From Elysia chlorotica (taxonomy: Eukaryota; Mollusca; Gastropoda; Plakobranchidae): a stretch of DNA of 64,000 nucleotides. Location: NCBI GenBank assembly GCA_003991915.1, contig RQTK01000100.1, positions 374,720 through 438,719 on the forward strand, given 5' to 3'. Position numbers and translations under genes: made by a program. The first letter of the stretch is position 1; every line of letters begins with the position of its first letter. Below, in pieces: positions 1 to 10,739 of the stretch. The notes under the pieces are model-generated. The model made no database searches. It had not been told where the DNA came from and saw only the letters and a list, made by a program, of their open reading frames with translations.

Positions 1-2130
1 CTGGTAATAGTCTATTGAATAAAAAAGTTTCTTCCATTAAAATTTACATCTATTAAATCAGAAAAGCAAAAGTAATCAATTAAATTTAAATTTTTTAACA
101 GCGCATTATATTTATCTATGTTCAGGAGCTTATGCTTAGTGTTATTTTTTATATTGGAAATTTTCTTTGAGAGAAGGAGGTCATCTTGTATTAACGACCA
201 CAAAAAAATTTAAGCTATCAAAACAAGCGATCATACTGCCGCTTTCTGAAAATGATTTTAATAGCAAGGTTAGTAATGGTTGATATCGTAAGCCACTGCT
301 TAGGTCCATTGTTTGCCTGCCCAGCAACAACATTCTCTCAGAATGAAACCAAACGGTCACACCTTGCAGATACCATTTAAGATTAATAATATGAAGACAA
401 GCACGCGGTGGCAAGTTCGATACATAAAAGGAAAAGGGGGAAAAGGACGTTTTCAATTTTCATTTCTGAACGTAATAAAAAAATGTCTTATTTTTTTCTG
501 ACGAGCAGAACAAAGCTGTTCATGAATGGTCAATTATATTTTAACGGTTAACTGTCCATCTTCAATTCAACTTTGTATCACTTTCACGGCTTGAAAGAAT
601 AAACAGTCGCGTCCAAGGAATAGTGTTTCACCATTTATGTATCACAGGTTTCAAATTGCTCAGTGGTGATTTTGACCCAAAACTGTAGGGTACAGATTGG
701 GTGTGAAAAAATATGTTTCAAGTGCAAGCTCTTTACCTGCAATGCTAGGCCCAGACTCTTTTGGTGTGATAGAAGTGCCATTTGAAAATGTAATATCTTA
801 AATGTGTAAAACTTTTGCAATAATTATTGATAGGAACTTCCATGGCCTTCTAGCAAGTAAACTAACCCTGACAGTTTAATAATAGAGTGCAGCAGGTTGA
901 AAAAATCATAACAATTCACAGAAGTGCTGCTTGTTTCAGATTTGATAAGTAAATCCAACATCTTGGACAACCGAAAACAAATAGGGAGTAACATTGAAAT
1001 AGATATTGTACGGGTAGTTCGACGTTTTCTCCTTATTTGGATTGCTATGTCGATTGGAAGATTTTTTGAACAGCTAAAGGAGGTGGTGCCATGCTTTTCT
1101 CTGAGGACTACGTTATCTAATACAATAGATCTTGCTGATTGTGAAAGGCTCAACATGTGAGACTCTTACACCATCATGCATTTTTAATTTTATCCACGGC
1201 CTTTATTGTTTTTCAGTTGTGAGATGTATTTCTAATCGATACTAATTAATTGTAATCACATTTCATCAAGACATGAAAAGGATGTTATGCATTTGTTCTT
1301 ATCTTCTTGAGCTAATTGAAATTTCTGTAGGGCTTCTGTATTATTGTGGGAATAGAAAAATGAAGTAGAGAAAATTTGATTTATAAAGAACCGGTCTTTG
1401 TGGGAAACGAATAGACATATCAAAATTGTCAGCGTTTTCTTTATCCAAAAACCCATTCTTTAACTTTTTACACGAATTACGGAGATTTCTAAAAGTTCCT
1501 GTGTTTCGTGTCGAATGAAACAAAAATTGAGAGACACTAGCATACCTCTGTGTTGCTGCTTGAAGAGTCGTAAGATAGAGATAAAAATAAATTCACCTAC
1601 GAAAAAAGGTTCACAATTCACATTCTACAACCACATCAGTTCGGATATGTTCACTGAAACTTTTACCGTATTTACTAAAAATGACAACTCTGTTTTGTGT
1701 ACGTTTTCAATTAAATAGAAATGCATAGATGGGGTACAATTTAGCTAAGAAAAAGAAGCAAAGAAGAGAAGGAGACGTAAACATTGGAGGATTATACTGA
1801 GACAAAAGACATAGAGAGTGGCAAAGTAATAATTATCTAAATTACAAAACGCTAAATTTTTGCCCACTTTTACAGGATTAACTACATCACCGATGTTCTT
1901 GAAATTTTGCATGAACGAAGTTCCATTTTTCGTCCAGCGCAAAGGTAGCTTTAAACTTTATAAATATTTAGCGTTAATTTATAAAACAAAAGAAACAAAA
2001 CTTCGTGGTTCAATTATTATGTTAAAATCGGTATACATCTTTCCTGAAAAATAAACCCACCGGGAATCGGTTTTGTGATTAGAAATATTAGGTGTGTTCA
2101 ACAACAAGAAGCGTTTTGAATTTTTTTTTT
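1..2130. other. AT-rich sequence, no gene recognised
   Basis: Short open frames occur on both strands, the longest being 110 codons on the minus strand (824-1156) and 78 codons on the plus strand (924-1160). They overlap each other, have no recognisable motif and no convincing splice context. Nothing here is supported as a gene. Confidence 0.6.
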
Positions 2131-2355
2131 TTACATAATTTTATTTATTCGACTGAGGCCTACAGGATAATAGGTTCTATCGTGTCTTTGTCTATGTGTG
2201 TCTGTGTGTGTGTGTTTGGGGGAGGGGGGTGGCAGATGGAAAACCTTTCTCCATTATTTCTATAATAGACTTTGGCTTGTCTAAATCAAGATCTTAACTT
2301 CTATCTAGATCTATATCTCTAAAGGCCTACACTTCTTGAATTGTTGTACCCAATT

Positions 2356-2375
2356 AGATCTAGATCTAGATCTAT
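2356..2375. repeat. AGATCT palindromic run
   Basis: Three overlapping copies of the self-complementary unit CTAGAT/AGATCT lie here, and a shorter run sits just upstream at about 2306-2320. Similar runs recur at about 26930, 31195 and 32211. I have the impression such runs are common in some gastropod genomes, which is a weak taxonomic hint. Confidence 0.6.
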
Positions 2376-2559
2376 AATACGCTAATGGATAAACTTATAA
2401 TTATAGATCTCTGGTAGGGCCTATTAAAAAAACCCCACATAATATGCACTGTAATACGAAAATGGGCAGCATTTTTTTTTCTTTTTTTTTTTCGTCAGGC
2501 TTATCTTGGGTTTTCTTCTTAGATTGAGAATAAAGAAAATAATAATAATTTTTTTTCTT

Positions 2560-2602
2560 TAGCGCTCTACCCCAAATAATTATACTTAGGCTCAGAGCGC
2601 TA
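2560..2602. repeat. Short inverted repeat around AGCGCTCT
   Basis: TAGCGCTCT (2560-2568) and its exact complement AGAGCGCTA (2594-2602) form 9-bp arms around a 25-nt spacer, preceded by an AAT/T-rich stretch. It could be the end of a small fold-back transposon, but no second terminus was found. Confidence 0.4.
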
Positions 2603-2850
2603 GCGATTTACAATAAAATACATAATATAAATTATTAATAAAATGTCGACGCAGTTATAGGTATGTGCTAAATTGAAATGCTAGTATTCCTAAAACAGTA
2701 TATTGATGTAGTACTAAAGAAAGTAGTGTGCATGCACTGTTCAAGCACTGTAATCCTAGGCTTATACAAAATTGAATCTTTTTCACTTAGTGGTTGGTTG
2801 TCTAACCCCGAGACGCCCCACTTTCCATTCCCGGGATCTAGACCTCTATG

Positions 2851-3142
2851 CCTAATATTTTTAACTTTTCGCGTCTCCCCATAATTTTATGGAATAATTA
2901 TTGTCGTTAATAAATGCTTTCCAATTCTGGATTGCTGTCAGCATGAGACCATACTAATTAAACTCCATATTATAGTATCTTCTCTGTCGCTACAAAAAAA
3001 GAGAAAAACAACAATGGGCAAAGGGCTTTTTCCTCCTAATCTTTTTAACTTTTTGCTTAGCAGCTGCTGTTCGTCTCCGTTTAACTTTATGGATTATGCT
3101 CCTTTTTGCGTCCGACCCTGGATTACTGTCAGCAGACTGAAT
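2851..3142 (+). repeat. Diverged direct duplication of about 100 bp
   Basis: The segment 2851-2950 is echoed at 3035-3142. Both begin CCTAAT.TTTTTAACTTTT, continue through CGTCTCC and TTTATGGA, and end CTGGATTRCTGTCAGCA, in the same order with small indels. The offset is about 185 bp. Divergence is substantial, so the duplication is old, or these are two fragments of an interspersed repeat. Confidence 0.6.
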
Positions 3143-3210
3143 GCTCATGAAATATTCAGTTTTCACTAAAAGAACGGGATCTCAACTAGTATATAATTAT
3201 AATTTATATA

Positions 3211-3287
3211 GAAAGAGAGAGAAAGAAAGAGAGAGAGAGAGAAAGAGAGAGATAAAGAGAGATTAAAAAAGATGGATATAAGGAATA

Positions 3288-3335
<48 letters not shown>
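3211..3335. repeat. (GA)n microsatellite, imperfect then pure
   Basis: Imperfect GA/GAAA purine tract becoming a pure (AG)n run from about 3291 to 3334. A GC-richer block starts within a few bases of its 3' end. Confidence 0.95.
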
Positions 3336-3338
<3 letters not shown>

Positions 3339-3339
3339 G

Positions 3340-3535
3340 GAAAGAGTTTATGCAGGGGGTGGATCACCGGGGTGGACCCATGCTCGTTCTCCCGGCGTCC
3401 CCCTGTTCTGATCCTGGTCGGCTAATGGGTCGATAGGTCAGCAATAGCATCATCTTTATGATAACCAGACCAATGGTCGATGGCAGAGCAGAATGATGGC
3501 AGCGGCGAGCAGTAGGTCAATATCACCTAAGGGAA
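3340..3535. promoter_or_regulatory. GC-richer non-coding block beside GA tract
   Basis: This stretch is visibly richer in G+C than its surroundings and non-repetitive. It has stops in all frames and contains ATCACCGGGGTGGACCC and TTTATGATAACCAGACCAATGG (including an inverted CCAAT-type ATTGG reading on the other strand). It looks like a conserved regulatory block. The call rests on composition and motifs only. Confidence 0.3.
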
Positions 3536-3680
3536 CATCCACACATGCAGCTTTAAATTATTTAATTAGCCTTAAGTTCTCTGTCGTTACCATTATTTGT
3601 TGCCACAGTTTATAAAATTCCAATTGATATTGCATCCCCATCCTCACCACCAACATAGTCATCATCGTGATCATCATGAC

Positions 3681-3809
<129 letters not shown>

Positions 3810-3811
3810 AT

Positions 3812-5400
3812 TTATCAGCATCATCATAATCGTCGTCACCATCATCGCATACATTGCAAGAGTGTGGAAATGTTGGCACGTTGAAATGATTTTCGAACAC
3901 TTTATACCACTGTAATTCAGATTCACATTTCCAAGCTCTTTATAAAACACATTTCAGATCCAATACAAACCACTGTTCATTATCGATCAGTAAACATAAC
4001 CACTTGCAACTTTGGGTTGCTTTGAAAGTTTACTCTTTTTTTTTAAATACTTGAAGGTGGCAAATATAACGGCGAGTGCATGTGTGCTTTTTGCCGGAAG
4101 TTTGAAATATATGAGGTTTCTTATATAATGTATGTATTTAAATTTTTAAATTCATTGTGATCTATGTAAAATTGAATCTATTAAAAATCATCGGAAGTTT
4201 CCATTAAGTGCATAAAAAGTATTGTCTCGTTATTACCAAAAGAAAATAAATATGTGAAAAAATTATAGATATAGTGTTTTTTTCCTTTTTCTTTTTTTGT
4301 TGTTTTTGTTTCAACAATCTGTTAATTTGTTTTTTCTTTTCACTCTTTTTCGTTTCTACGATATTCTTTCATTTATAGGACATAGATAAGTTACACCATT
4401 AGTATATCCTGCAGATGTTATAATTATTATTTCTCTTTAAAAATCCAAAGAGACAATGTCGCAAATATCTACATAAAGAGACGCTGTTCCAGTTAGAGTC
4501 TAAGTAAAATATTCTTGGTTTCTCAGATATCATCACCCTGTTAAAGTGCGAGTACAACTCGATTGGTTTTGGGATTGGGCTGTTTTTAAAAGTTAAAGAA
4601 TTATAAAGCAATAAATTATGAATTATTTACAATTAAAATGCCATTAGTGTTTGCATATGACGTACTCACAATGATATTAAGATATGTTTCCAAACTATCA
4701 GGAAAAACTTCTACTAAAATAAAATTTGAGGACTAGCCTGCTTATTTGCAACACAGAGAAAACTATACTAACGTTTGTGGTTTGAAACCCTATTTTCAAT
4801 GTAACACGAACTCTGATGCAGTGAAAATAATGGGACTCAGCAATGCAACCCTGCAACGCTTTAGCAATTCTACCTGCTCTATATGTTTTACACCCTATGA
4901 ACTCGCTACAGGCCGTGCTAATTTAAAAGCTTAATCATGTATTCTCTAGCATTAACTCCATACTTTACCCTCACATATTTCATTATCCACTTAAAAACTT
5001 CAAACATGTTCTTTTTGTGTAAAGGCTTTTGAAAACAACACCAACTTAAAAACAAAATTCCGGCAATCAGTTTACAATTTTATTTTTTTTCTACTTAACA
5101 AAATAAACCAGTGCAACTACATTAAGAACTAAAAAAACAGGTTAATTAAGGAATAATCATGTTAAAAATGAGCTACAAATTCGGCTGTCTCATTCTACTA
5201 TGTTATGCATCTGAAATCTGTTATACTTTTTTACGGAGATAGGGACAATGGGATGTTAGTAATTCTAAAATCGGTCTTGTAAAAAAAGAACAAACAAAAA
5301 CAAACAAAAGGAACGATCAACACACTCACACGCACCCAAGTGAGATATGAAGCCAGCTAGTTAGTCGGTAGGGAGACCGATAAGATAAAGCTGTATATTA
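3812..5400. other. AT-rich sequence, no gene recognised
   Basis: Only short unsupported open frames are present (for example 4399-4611 minus and 4746-4934 plus). No splice-flanked exon, RNA gene or repeat family was recognised. Confidence 0.6.
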
Positions 5401-5450
5401 TGGGTAGATAAATAGACAGAGAAGGTTTATAGATAGATTGATAAATGTAT

Positions 5451-5594
<144 letters not shown>

Positions 5595-5636
5595 GGAGAT
5601 AGATAGATATGTTAAGAGAGTGAGAGAGTGTGTGTG

Positions 5637-5638
<2 letters not shown>

Positions 5639-5678
<40 letters not shown>
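5639..5678. repeat. (GA)n microsatellite
   Basis: Pure GA run followed by GACAGA-type decay. It lies about 45 bp beyond the GATA tract and makes a compound microsatellite with it. Confidence 0.95.
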
Positions 5679-5685
<7 letters not shown>

Positions 5686-5699
5686 CACAGAGAGAGACA

Positions 5700-8600
5700 G
5701 AGTAGATTGATTAATTTAATAGAAAGATAAAAATAATGTCAGATACATACAAACGGATAATGAAAATAACAGCCTTGAATACACATCCTCACGCACTGCG
5801 CTGACTTAAGTAGAGTGTGTTGATCTGAGAGGGAAACCTAAGGGAGAAAAGGCTCCCTCACAGTTTGCTCTCTGAACCGTACATAATTCCGCTCACACAT
5901 TTTTAAAGGTCCGTAAGTTCAGATATTTACGAGAGAATCTCGCCGTGACCAGCGGGGCAGAATTATTTTCATAACGCCTCCTCAGTCAAGCAAAATACTT
6001 AACGGTTGCCTTACTCGCAAAGGGGAAACTCAGAGATGTTCAACTCATAATAAAAATTTCTGTGGAATACATTAAGCTAAGAAATTACGAGAAAAAAATA
6101 TAGAATTTTTTGGTATGGTCTTATTGATTTTTTTCACCGAAAAGTTCTGATGTAGCCTGAGTGTTATTGAGTTAGAATGCTAATAACTAACCGCATAAAT
6201 TTAAGAAACTTTATCGATGTGGCACACTATACTATAGTTTTTATTTTATTTTAACAAATATATTTTAAATATATATACATTTTCCAAACACTCAGTCAAT
6301 CAGTGCAGTAATGAATCAATCATTGAACCAATCAGTTTTACGCCCTGCCTATTTATTTCTGCCACGTTTCTCTCTTTCTGTCTCATATTCATTCGTCTTC
6401 CCGCTCTCTTTCTCTTCAACTGAACTTGTTTATAGTTCACCGCTCAGTGTGTTCGGGATTGTAACTCTCCATTTTTCAACATGTGATTTCAATTTCACTC
6501 TTTTATGGATATACAGAACATTGTACATGTGAAGTATCAGCAGTGAGTTCATTCGTTTAAAACCTTATTTAAGAGATATACAAGTTTTTATAATCTTTTG
6601 TCGAACTAACATTGCAGATCCTTTGTGTATATTTTAACAAACCCATGTACTCTTAATTATTACATGTCTCTGTTCATATCATGGGCGGATCTTGGGCTTA
6701 GCCTGTCTGACCAAATGGCTAACCCTTTCAATTTGTCGTAAGAATGACATCTACGTGCAAGTTGTGTTTTTTTAGTTCCAATAATGTGTTTACCCCTGCC
6801 ACCACCTTTTGCTGTAATTAGGTGTTGTGGAAGTAAAACAATGACATAATACCAGTCTACACACTGAACTTTTTGTCGTCAAGACCACTCGGGGCAAAGT
6901 AGAAATTTCTGATTTGCTTTTGACATAGCATCAATAAGCAAAAGATAAAAAATTGGTTGCATTTCTTCAATGAATTTCTAAAGATTTTGCTGTTCTCTGT
7001 TTCCTACACGCGTTGTGATTTTAAAACAAATATAAAAGGTAAATTATAAATTATTGATTTAATATATAAAACAATATGTAGGTCGATGTCAAAAAGGGAA
7101 ATAGTTAGACTCCTTTACAAATCAATCTAATTGTCAAGGAATATATATATTTCTAAAAGTGTATGTTAAATCAACTTAGGCATGCTTGCAATGCAACGCT
7201 TTAAAAAATTTCAAAAGTCCACTAAAGTAGGAAAAAAATTGTCCTGTTTTCTATATATGTGACGTAAATTTTGATGACTGAATTCTAATACGTTACGGAA
7301 ACATAAAATACTTTGCTATAAATACATGTACCAAAATATCAACTATAGCGACCTACATCAATAAAGCTAATATAGTTTACAAGCAACATTGGATATTCAG
7401 CATTTCGATCTAACTTCACATGCGGCTTATAAACCGAAATGTATCCGGCTAGATTAAGAAATTCCAAATAGTTTCATTTTCACATTGCATATGTTTCCCA
7501 TTGTTTTAAGGAGTTCTGTAAATCAATATCTTATCCAAAAAATAGAACGAGTCTGACTGGATCTGAAAGTCGGATAGCTGTATAACCACAGAGCAGACCA
7601 ACCAGGGCCCCAGTGTGAGGTGCTCCGCAGGGATGCTATGTCAACAAATCGAATCATGTCTCAGTTATGGGTGATATTTGCATTCTAAATTGGCATCTGC
7701 TTTTATATCCTCTTTGTGTGTGCCAAAGTCTTTGCTTTTATCTCTGGCTATACAAGCCCTATCTTAGCTTCATGGCGGGAGATTTGGCGTGCCGTCGCTC
7801 TGTGACTTTGGTACTGGGTTTGAGGAAGGTTATGTTAAAATCGTTTGTTTTCTGTTGAAAGATAGGATTCCATTTGTTTGTAAAACCCAGCATTTTTCAC
7901 GTGTTATAAAGTTCTCAAATTCTTTTTTGTCGGTTTGTATGGTAAGCATCATAAACCGCATGACAAAGGAGGATTGTACAAACTAGAAAACTAGGGAAGC
8001 GCTACCGAAACTAAATTCCATATCATTTTTGTCTTTTTCAACCAAATAAATCAGCTTAAATGTTAACATTGATAATTGCATATGTATAAAATTGAAAACG
8101 GCTTTGAAATTTTTTTTTCCTTTGATTCTTTATTTTTTGTTTCCTTTTTAATAAAAAAAATGTCAACATTGTAATTAAAGTTGGTATCTGTTATATACGT
8201 ATTTTGATAAAGAGTATCTCTTGTAATGGAATGTAAAATTCAAAACATTTCGAACCACCATATTTTTAACGGTATGTCAGTTTATTTGTTTTAAATGTGC
8301 GCATTTGTTGCACCATGTTGATGCAATCTACTAAAGCTCATTGTGGGGGAATTCTAAGGTTCTCATCGCAGTTATGAAACAAATATATTTAGAATAATCT
8401 AGTTCGCTAAAAATCAAAGTTGAAATCAGTTTAAAAGAATGACCCTTGCGTATTCACCAAAAGTAATGGAGCAAACATGAAAATCAAGGCTGTACATAAA
8501 CACACACAAAAGGAATTGAAGAGGAGGAAATGTGTGGGTAACATCAAAGCAAGAGGTAGAAATGGTGGGGAAATTTGTACGTGTATATCTTCAGTTGTAA

Positions 8601-8960
8601 CTATTTGTTTTTTTCTGAATAATATTTTATAGTAACCACGAAAACCTAACATTTTACTATTGAAGAACTCTTTTCTATAAACAAAAAAAAAAAAAATTTG
8701 AAACAGATAATTTTGGAACACCAACAGTCAACAATGTGATGTCTTATTTTGATACAAAAAAGATCTAAACACTTAGACTTTGCACAATGAAAAACAAACA
8801 TACATCGACATTTTGCAATTATATCTCTGTTGCTAAGTAAGAAAATAGTTAACAAGACTTTTTTTAAAGACATACAATAAGTTGACGAATGAACAAAGTT
8901 AGTTTAACCTTAATTGAAAATTCAGCACTTTCTCATTATTCAATTCTGTTTCCTTCCTCA
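5700..8960. other. AT-rich sequence, no gene recognised
   Basis: More than 3 kb of AT-rich DNA with only short frames (73 codons at 6311-6532, 97 codons minus at 8431-8724). None has a motif or good splice context. It directly precedes the first plausible exon and would be intron or upstream sequence if that exon is real. Confidence 0.55.
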
Positions 8961-8961
8961 G

Positions 8962-9031
8962 GTCTAATGAAAGAATTTCCAAAGCAGATAAACAACTTGC
9001 CCTGGAGATGCAAAAGTTATGCAGAAAGAAG
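8962..9031 (+). CDS. Probable internal exon, 70 nt, unknown protein
   Basis: A classic exon outline: a pyrimidine-rich 3' splice site (TTCTGTTTCCTTCCTCAG) ends at 8961 and a donor AAG|GTAATA follows 9031. Two frames are open across it. With one leftover base at its start, the exon encodes 23 codons containing SNERISKADKQLALEMQKL, a charged, helix-forming stretch that could be coiled coil, and it ends exactly on a codon boundary. A second frame (LMKEFPKQINNLPWR...) is also open, so the frame is not certain. The family is not recognised. If real, it is part of a + strand gene whose neighbouring exons would lie tens of base pairs to many kilobases away. The GC-rich block at 10.3 kb is the nearest candidate. 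A chance splice-site pair around 70 open bases cannot be excluded. Confidence 0.4.
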
Positions 9032-9499
9032 GTAATAGCTTTACAGATGAACAAGTATAGTACCAGTGTGGTTCCTCGTTTTTTTCGCTAGGAAGTTCAA
9101 ATTGTAAACTCGACGCCTTTGAATGGCGTCACTATATGGAGGGAATTTTTGTAAACCCTAGAACACAGATTGGAATACATTTTTTACAAGGTTGCAATTA
9201 TTCAAATCTGCATAATTCTAAGGGCGTCCCAGTGAAAGGAATTATGCAGTGATTAGTATTTCCTGCCTCATAGGCTTTGTTCGAGAGGTTTAAGAAATCA
9301 GCAAAATCATTTTCTTTTTTAACCTAGCGTTAAGGTAGTTTTCAAATAGAAATAGTTCACATTGTTGGTCATTTTCTTAATGGAAACAAAAGAGTCGATG
9401 TTTTCATCAAATGTAAAATGTAACATTAAAAAACAAAAACAGGGTTTTCATATTGCACGCTATGGTGCCTTTTTCTCTTAGCCTTTTTTACACTCTAAA

Positions 9500-9577
9500 G
9501 AAAAAAAGCCCAGCTCTGTGAAACAAATTTGTATTCGCCTCAATACAAACTTGTTTCACAGAGCTGGTATTTTTTTC
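9500..9577. repeat. Long near-perfect hairpin
   Basis: The 26-nt arm at 9510-9535 (starting CCAGCTCTGTGAAACAA) pairs with 9542-9567 with one mismatch around a 6-nt loop (CGCCTC). After a 2-nt internal mismatch, about nine further A:T-rich pairs extend the stem to about 9499-9578. This could be a precursor of a small RNA, a fold-back mobile-element remnant, or a recent inverted duplication. No flanking terminal repeats were seen. Confidence 0.75.
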
Positions 9578-9972
9578 TGTAACCTATTATACTTTTTTTT
9601 TTCCTATAAGGTCACGGGATAGATAGAAACAAACTCATTTATCATTAACCTGATCATAATTTAAGCCATGGAGCCGATGGGAATTTAATTATTTAGTGTT
9701 TAACCAAATTGTCAAAAAGGTGCTCATTAAGCTTAAAAGATAGTATGATTTCGTCTTGCCAAAACTTGGAATGACGTCAAGTAGATTGTTACTTTTATGG
9801 GCGCCCATGTTACGGACAGGACTTGTCTCCTCCTAGCGGGACAGGAAGAAAAACGGCTTAAAGTGAATGAGAGCAAGTTATAAGAAAGAGTTGCGCAATT
9901 TGGATATTATACTCTTCGAAAAGCACTAAGACTGCCAGAAGAAGGCGTTGACCATTTGCACTACTAAATCTG

Positions 9973-10273
9973 CCAATCTAAAAGGTTGTCCCCAAACATC
10001 TGCAAGGATAAAACGATCCAATCTGAAAGGTTGTGCCCGACCATCTGCATTACCAAACCAGCCAATTTAACAGACTGCGTCTAAAAATCTGCATCACCAA
10101 GCCAGCCAATCTGACAGGCAGTGCCGGTCCATTTGCACAGCCAACTCAGCCAATCTGGAAGGCTTTGCCTCAACATCTGCATCACCAAACCAGCCAATCT
10201 GACAGACTCTTCTTGGCCGTCTGCATTACCAACCTTAAAACACCTGCATCACCAAACCAGCCAACCTGAAAGG
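9973..10273 (+). repeat. 44-bp minisatellite, about 6.5 units
   Basis: Units beginning CCAATCTG start at 9973, 10018, 10062, 10106, 10150 and 10194, giving steps of 45 then 44 bp four times. The last full unit carries an extra 23 bp that repeats its own end, and a partial unit begins at 10261. The unit pattern is CCAATCTGAAAGG...CATCTGCATCACCAAACCAG. The period is not a multiple of three, so the open frame across it is not evidence of coding. It stops a few bases before the GC-rich block at 10277. Confidence 0.9.
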
Positions 10274-10276
10274 TAA

Positions 10277-10630
10277 CGGCTGTGCCCTCACTCCGCCGCC
10301 AATATTGAGTCCCCACTGCGGCTTGTGAACAGCCTGGGGCCGGGCCCCACCGTGGCAGTGGCCGGGGGCGCGCCTCTGGAGAACGGCTGGGCTCACGGCG
10401 CGGGTCGTGATGCTCGCCTCATCAAGCCCGTGTGGGCCGGCGCCTCGCACCCTGTGGGAGATGCAGCCCCACCGTCCCCGCCGGCGCCCAGGGCGGTAGT
10501 CCCCGCGGAGGAGGAGCGCAAGGAAGAAGGATGGCGGGCCGAGGACGAGGAGCTCCGCGCGGAGGGGAAAGACGGAGGAGACATGGCCGGCGACGGCGGA
10601 GTGGACGATGTATTTGACATGGAGCTCATG
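10277..10630 (+). CDS. GC-rich candidate exon ending in a donor site
   Basis: A sharply GC-rich, CpG-containing island in AT-rich DNA. One frame is open throughout (after a stop at 10274) and runs into a consensus donor ATG|GTGAGT after 10630, ending in phase 0. The C-terminal part of the frame is Glu/Asp-rich. An ATG at 10583 in strong initiation context (GACATGG) would give the N-terminal sequence MAGDGGVDDVFDMELM. Two or more upstream ATGs (10409, 10530) open short overlapping frames, so the 5' half may be an untranslated leader. Other frames are also open because of base composition, which weakens the coding argument. The family is not recognised. The best reading is a first exon with a CpG-rich promoter. 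A promoter-only reading is also possible. Confidence 0.4.
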
Positions 10631-10677
10631 GTGAGTAGAGCATTGCGCAGTGTTACATGTGAAAAATGTCTCGGTAA

Positions 10678-10730
10678 CTTACAACTCGTCGTAAGCCTTC
10701 TTATTTTTATATCTTACGACGAGTCGTAAG
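10678..10730. repeat. Fold-back repeat, copy 1
   Basis: CTTACAACTCGTCGTAAG (10678-10695) pairs with CTTACGACGAGTCGTAAG (10713-10730) with one mismatch around a 17-nt loop. Each arm is itself nearly self-complementary. The exact left 18-mer recurs at 53747-53764 with related flanks (ATGTC.CGGTA before, CCTTTCTATTT-like after), so this is a dispersed family. It lies 47 bp inside the putative intron that follows 10630. Confidence 0.75.
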
Positions 10731-10739
10731 CTTACTACA

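Noticed and set aside
10033-10269. 78-codon frame with repeated peptide phrases
   Set aside because: It follows the 44-bp minisatellite, whose period is not a multiple of three, so the frame is accidental.
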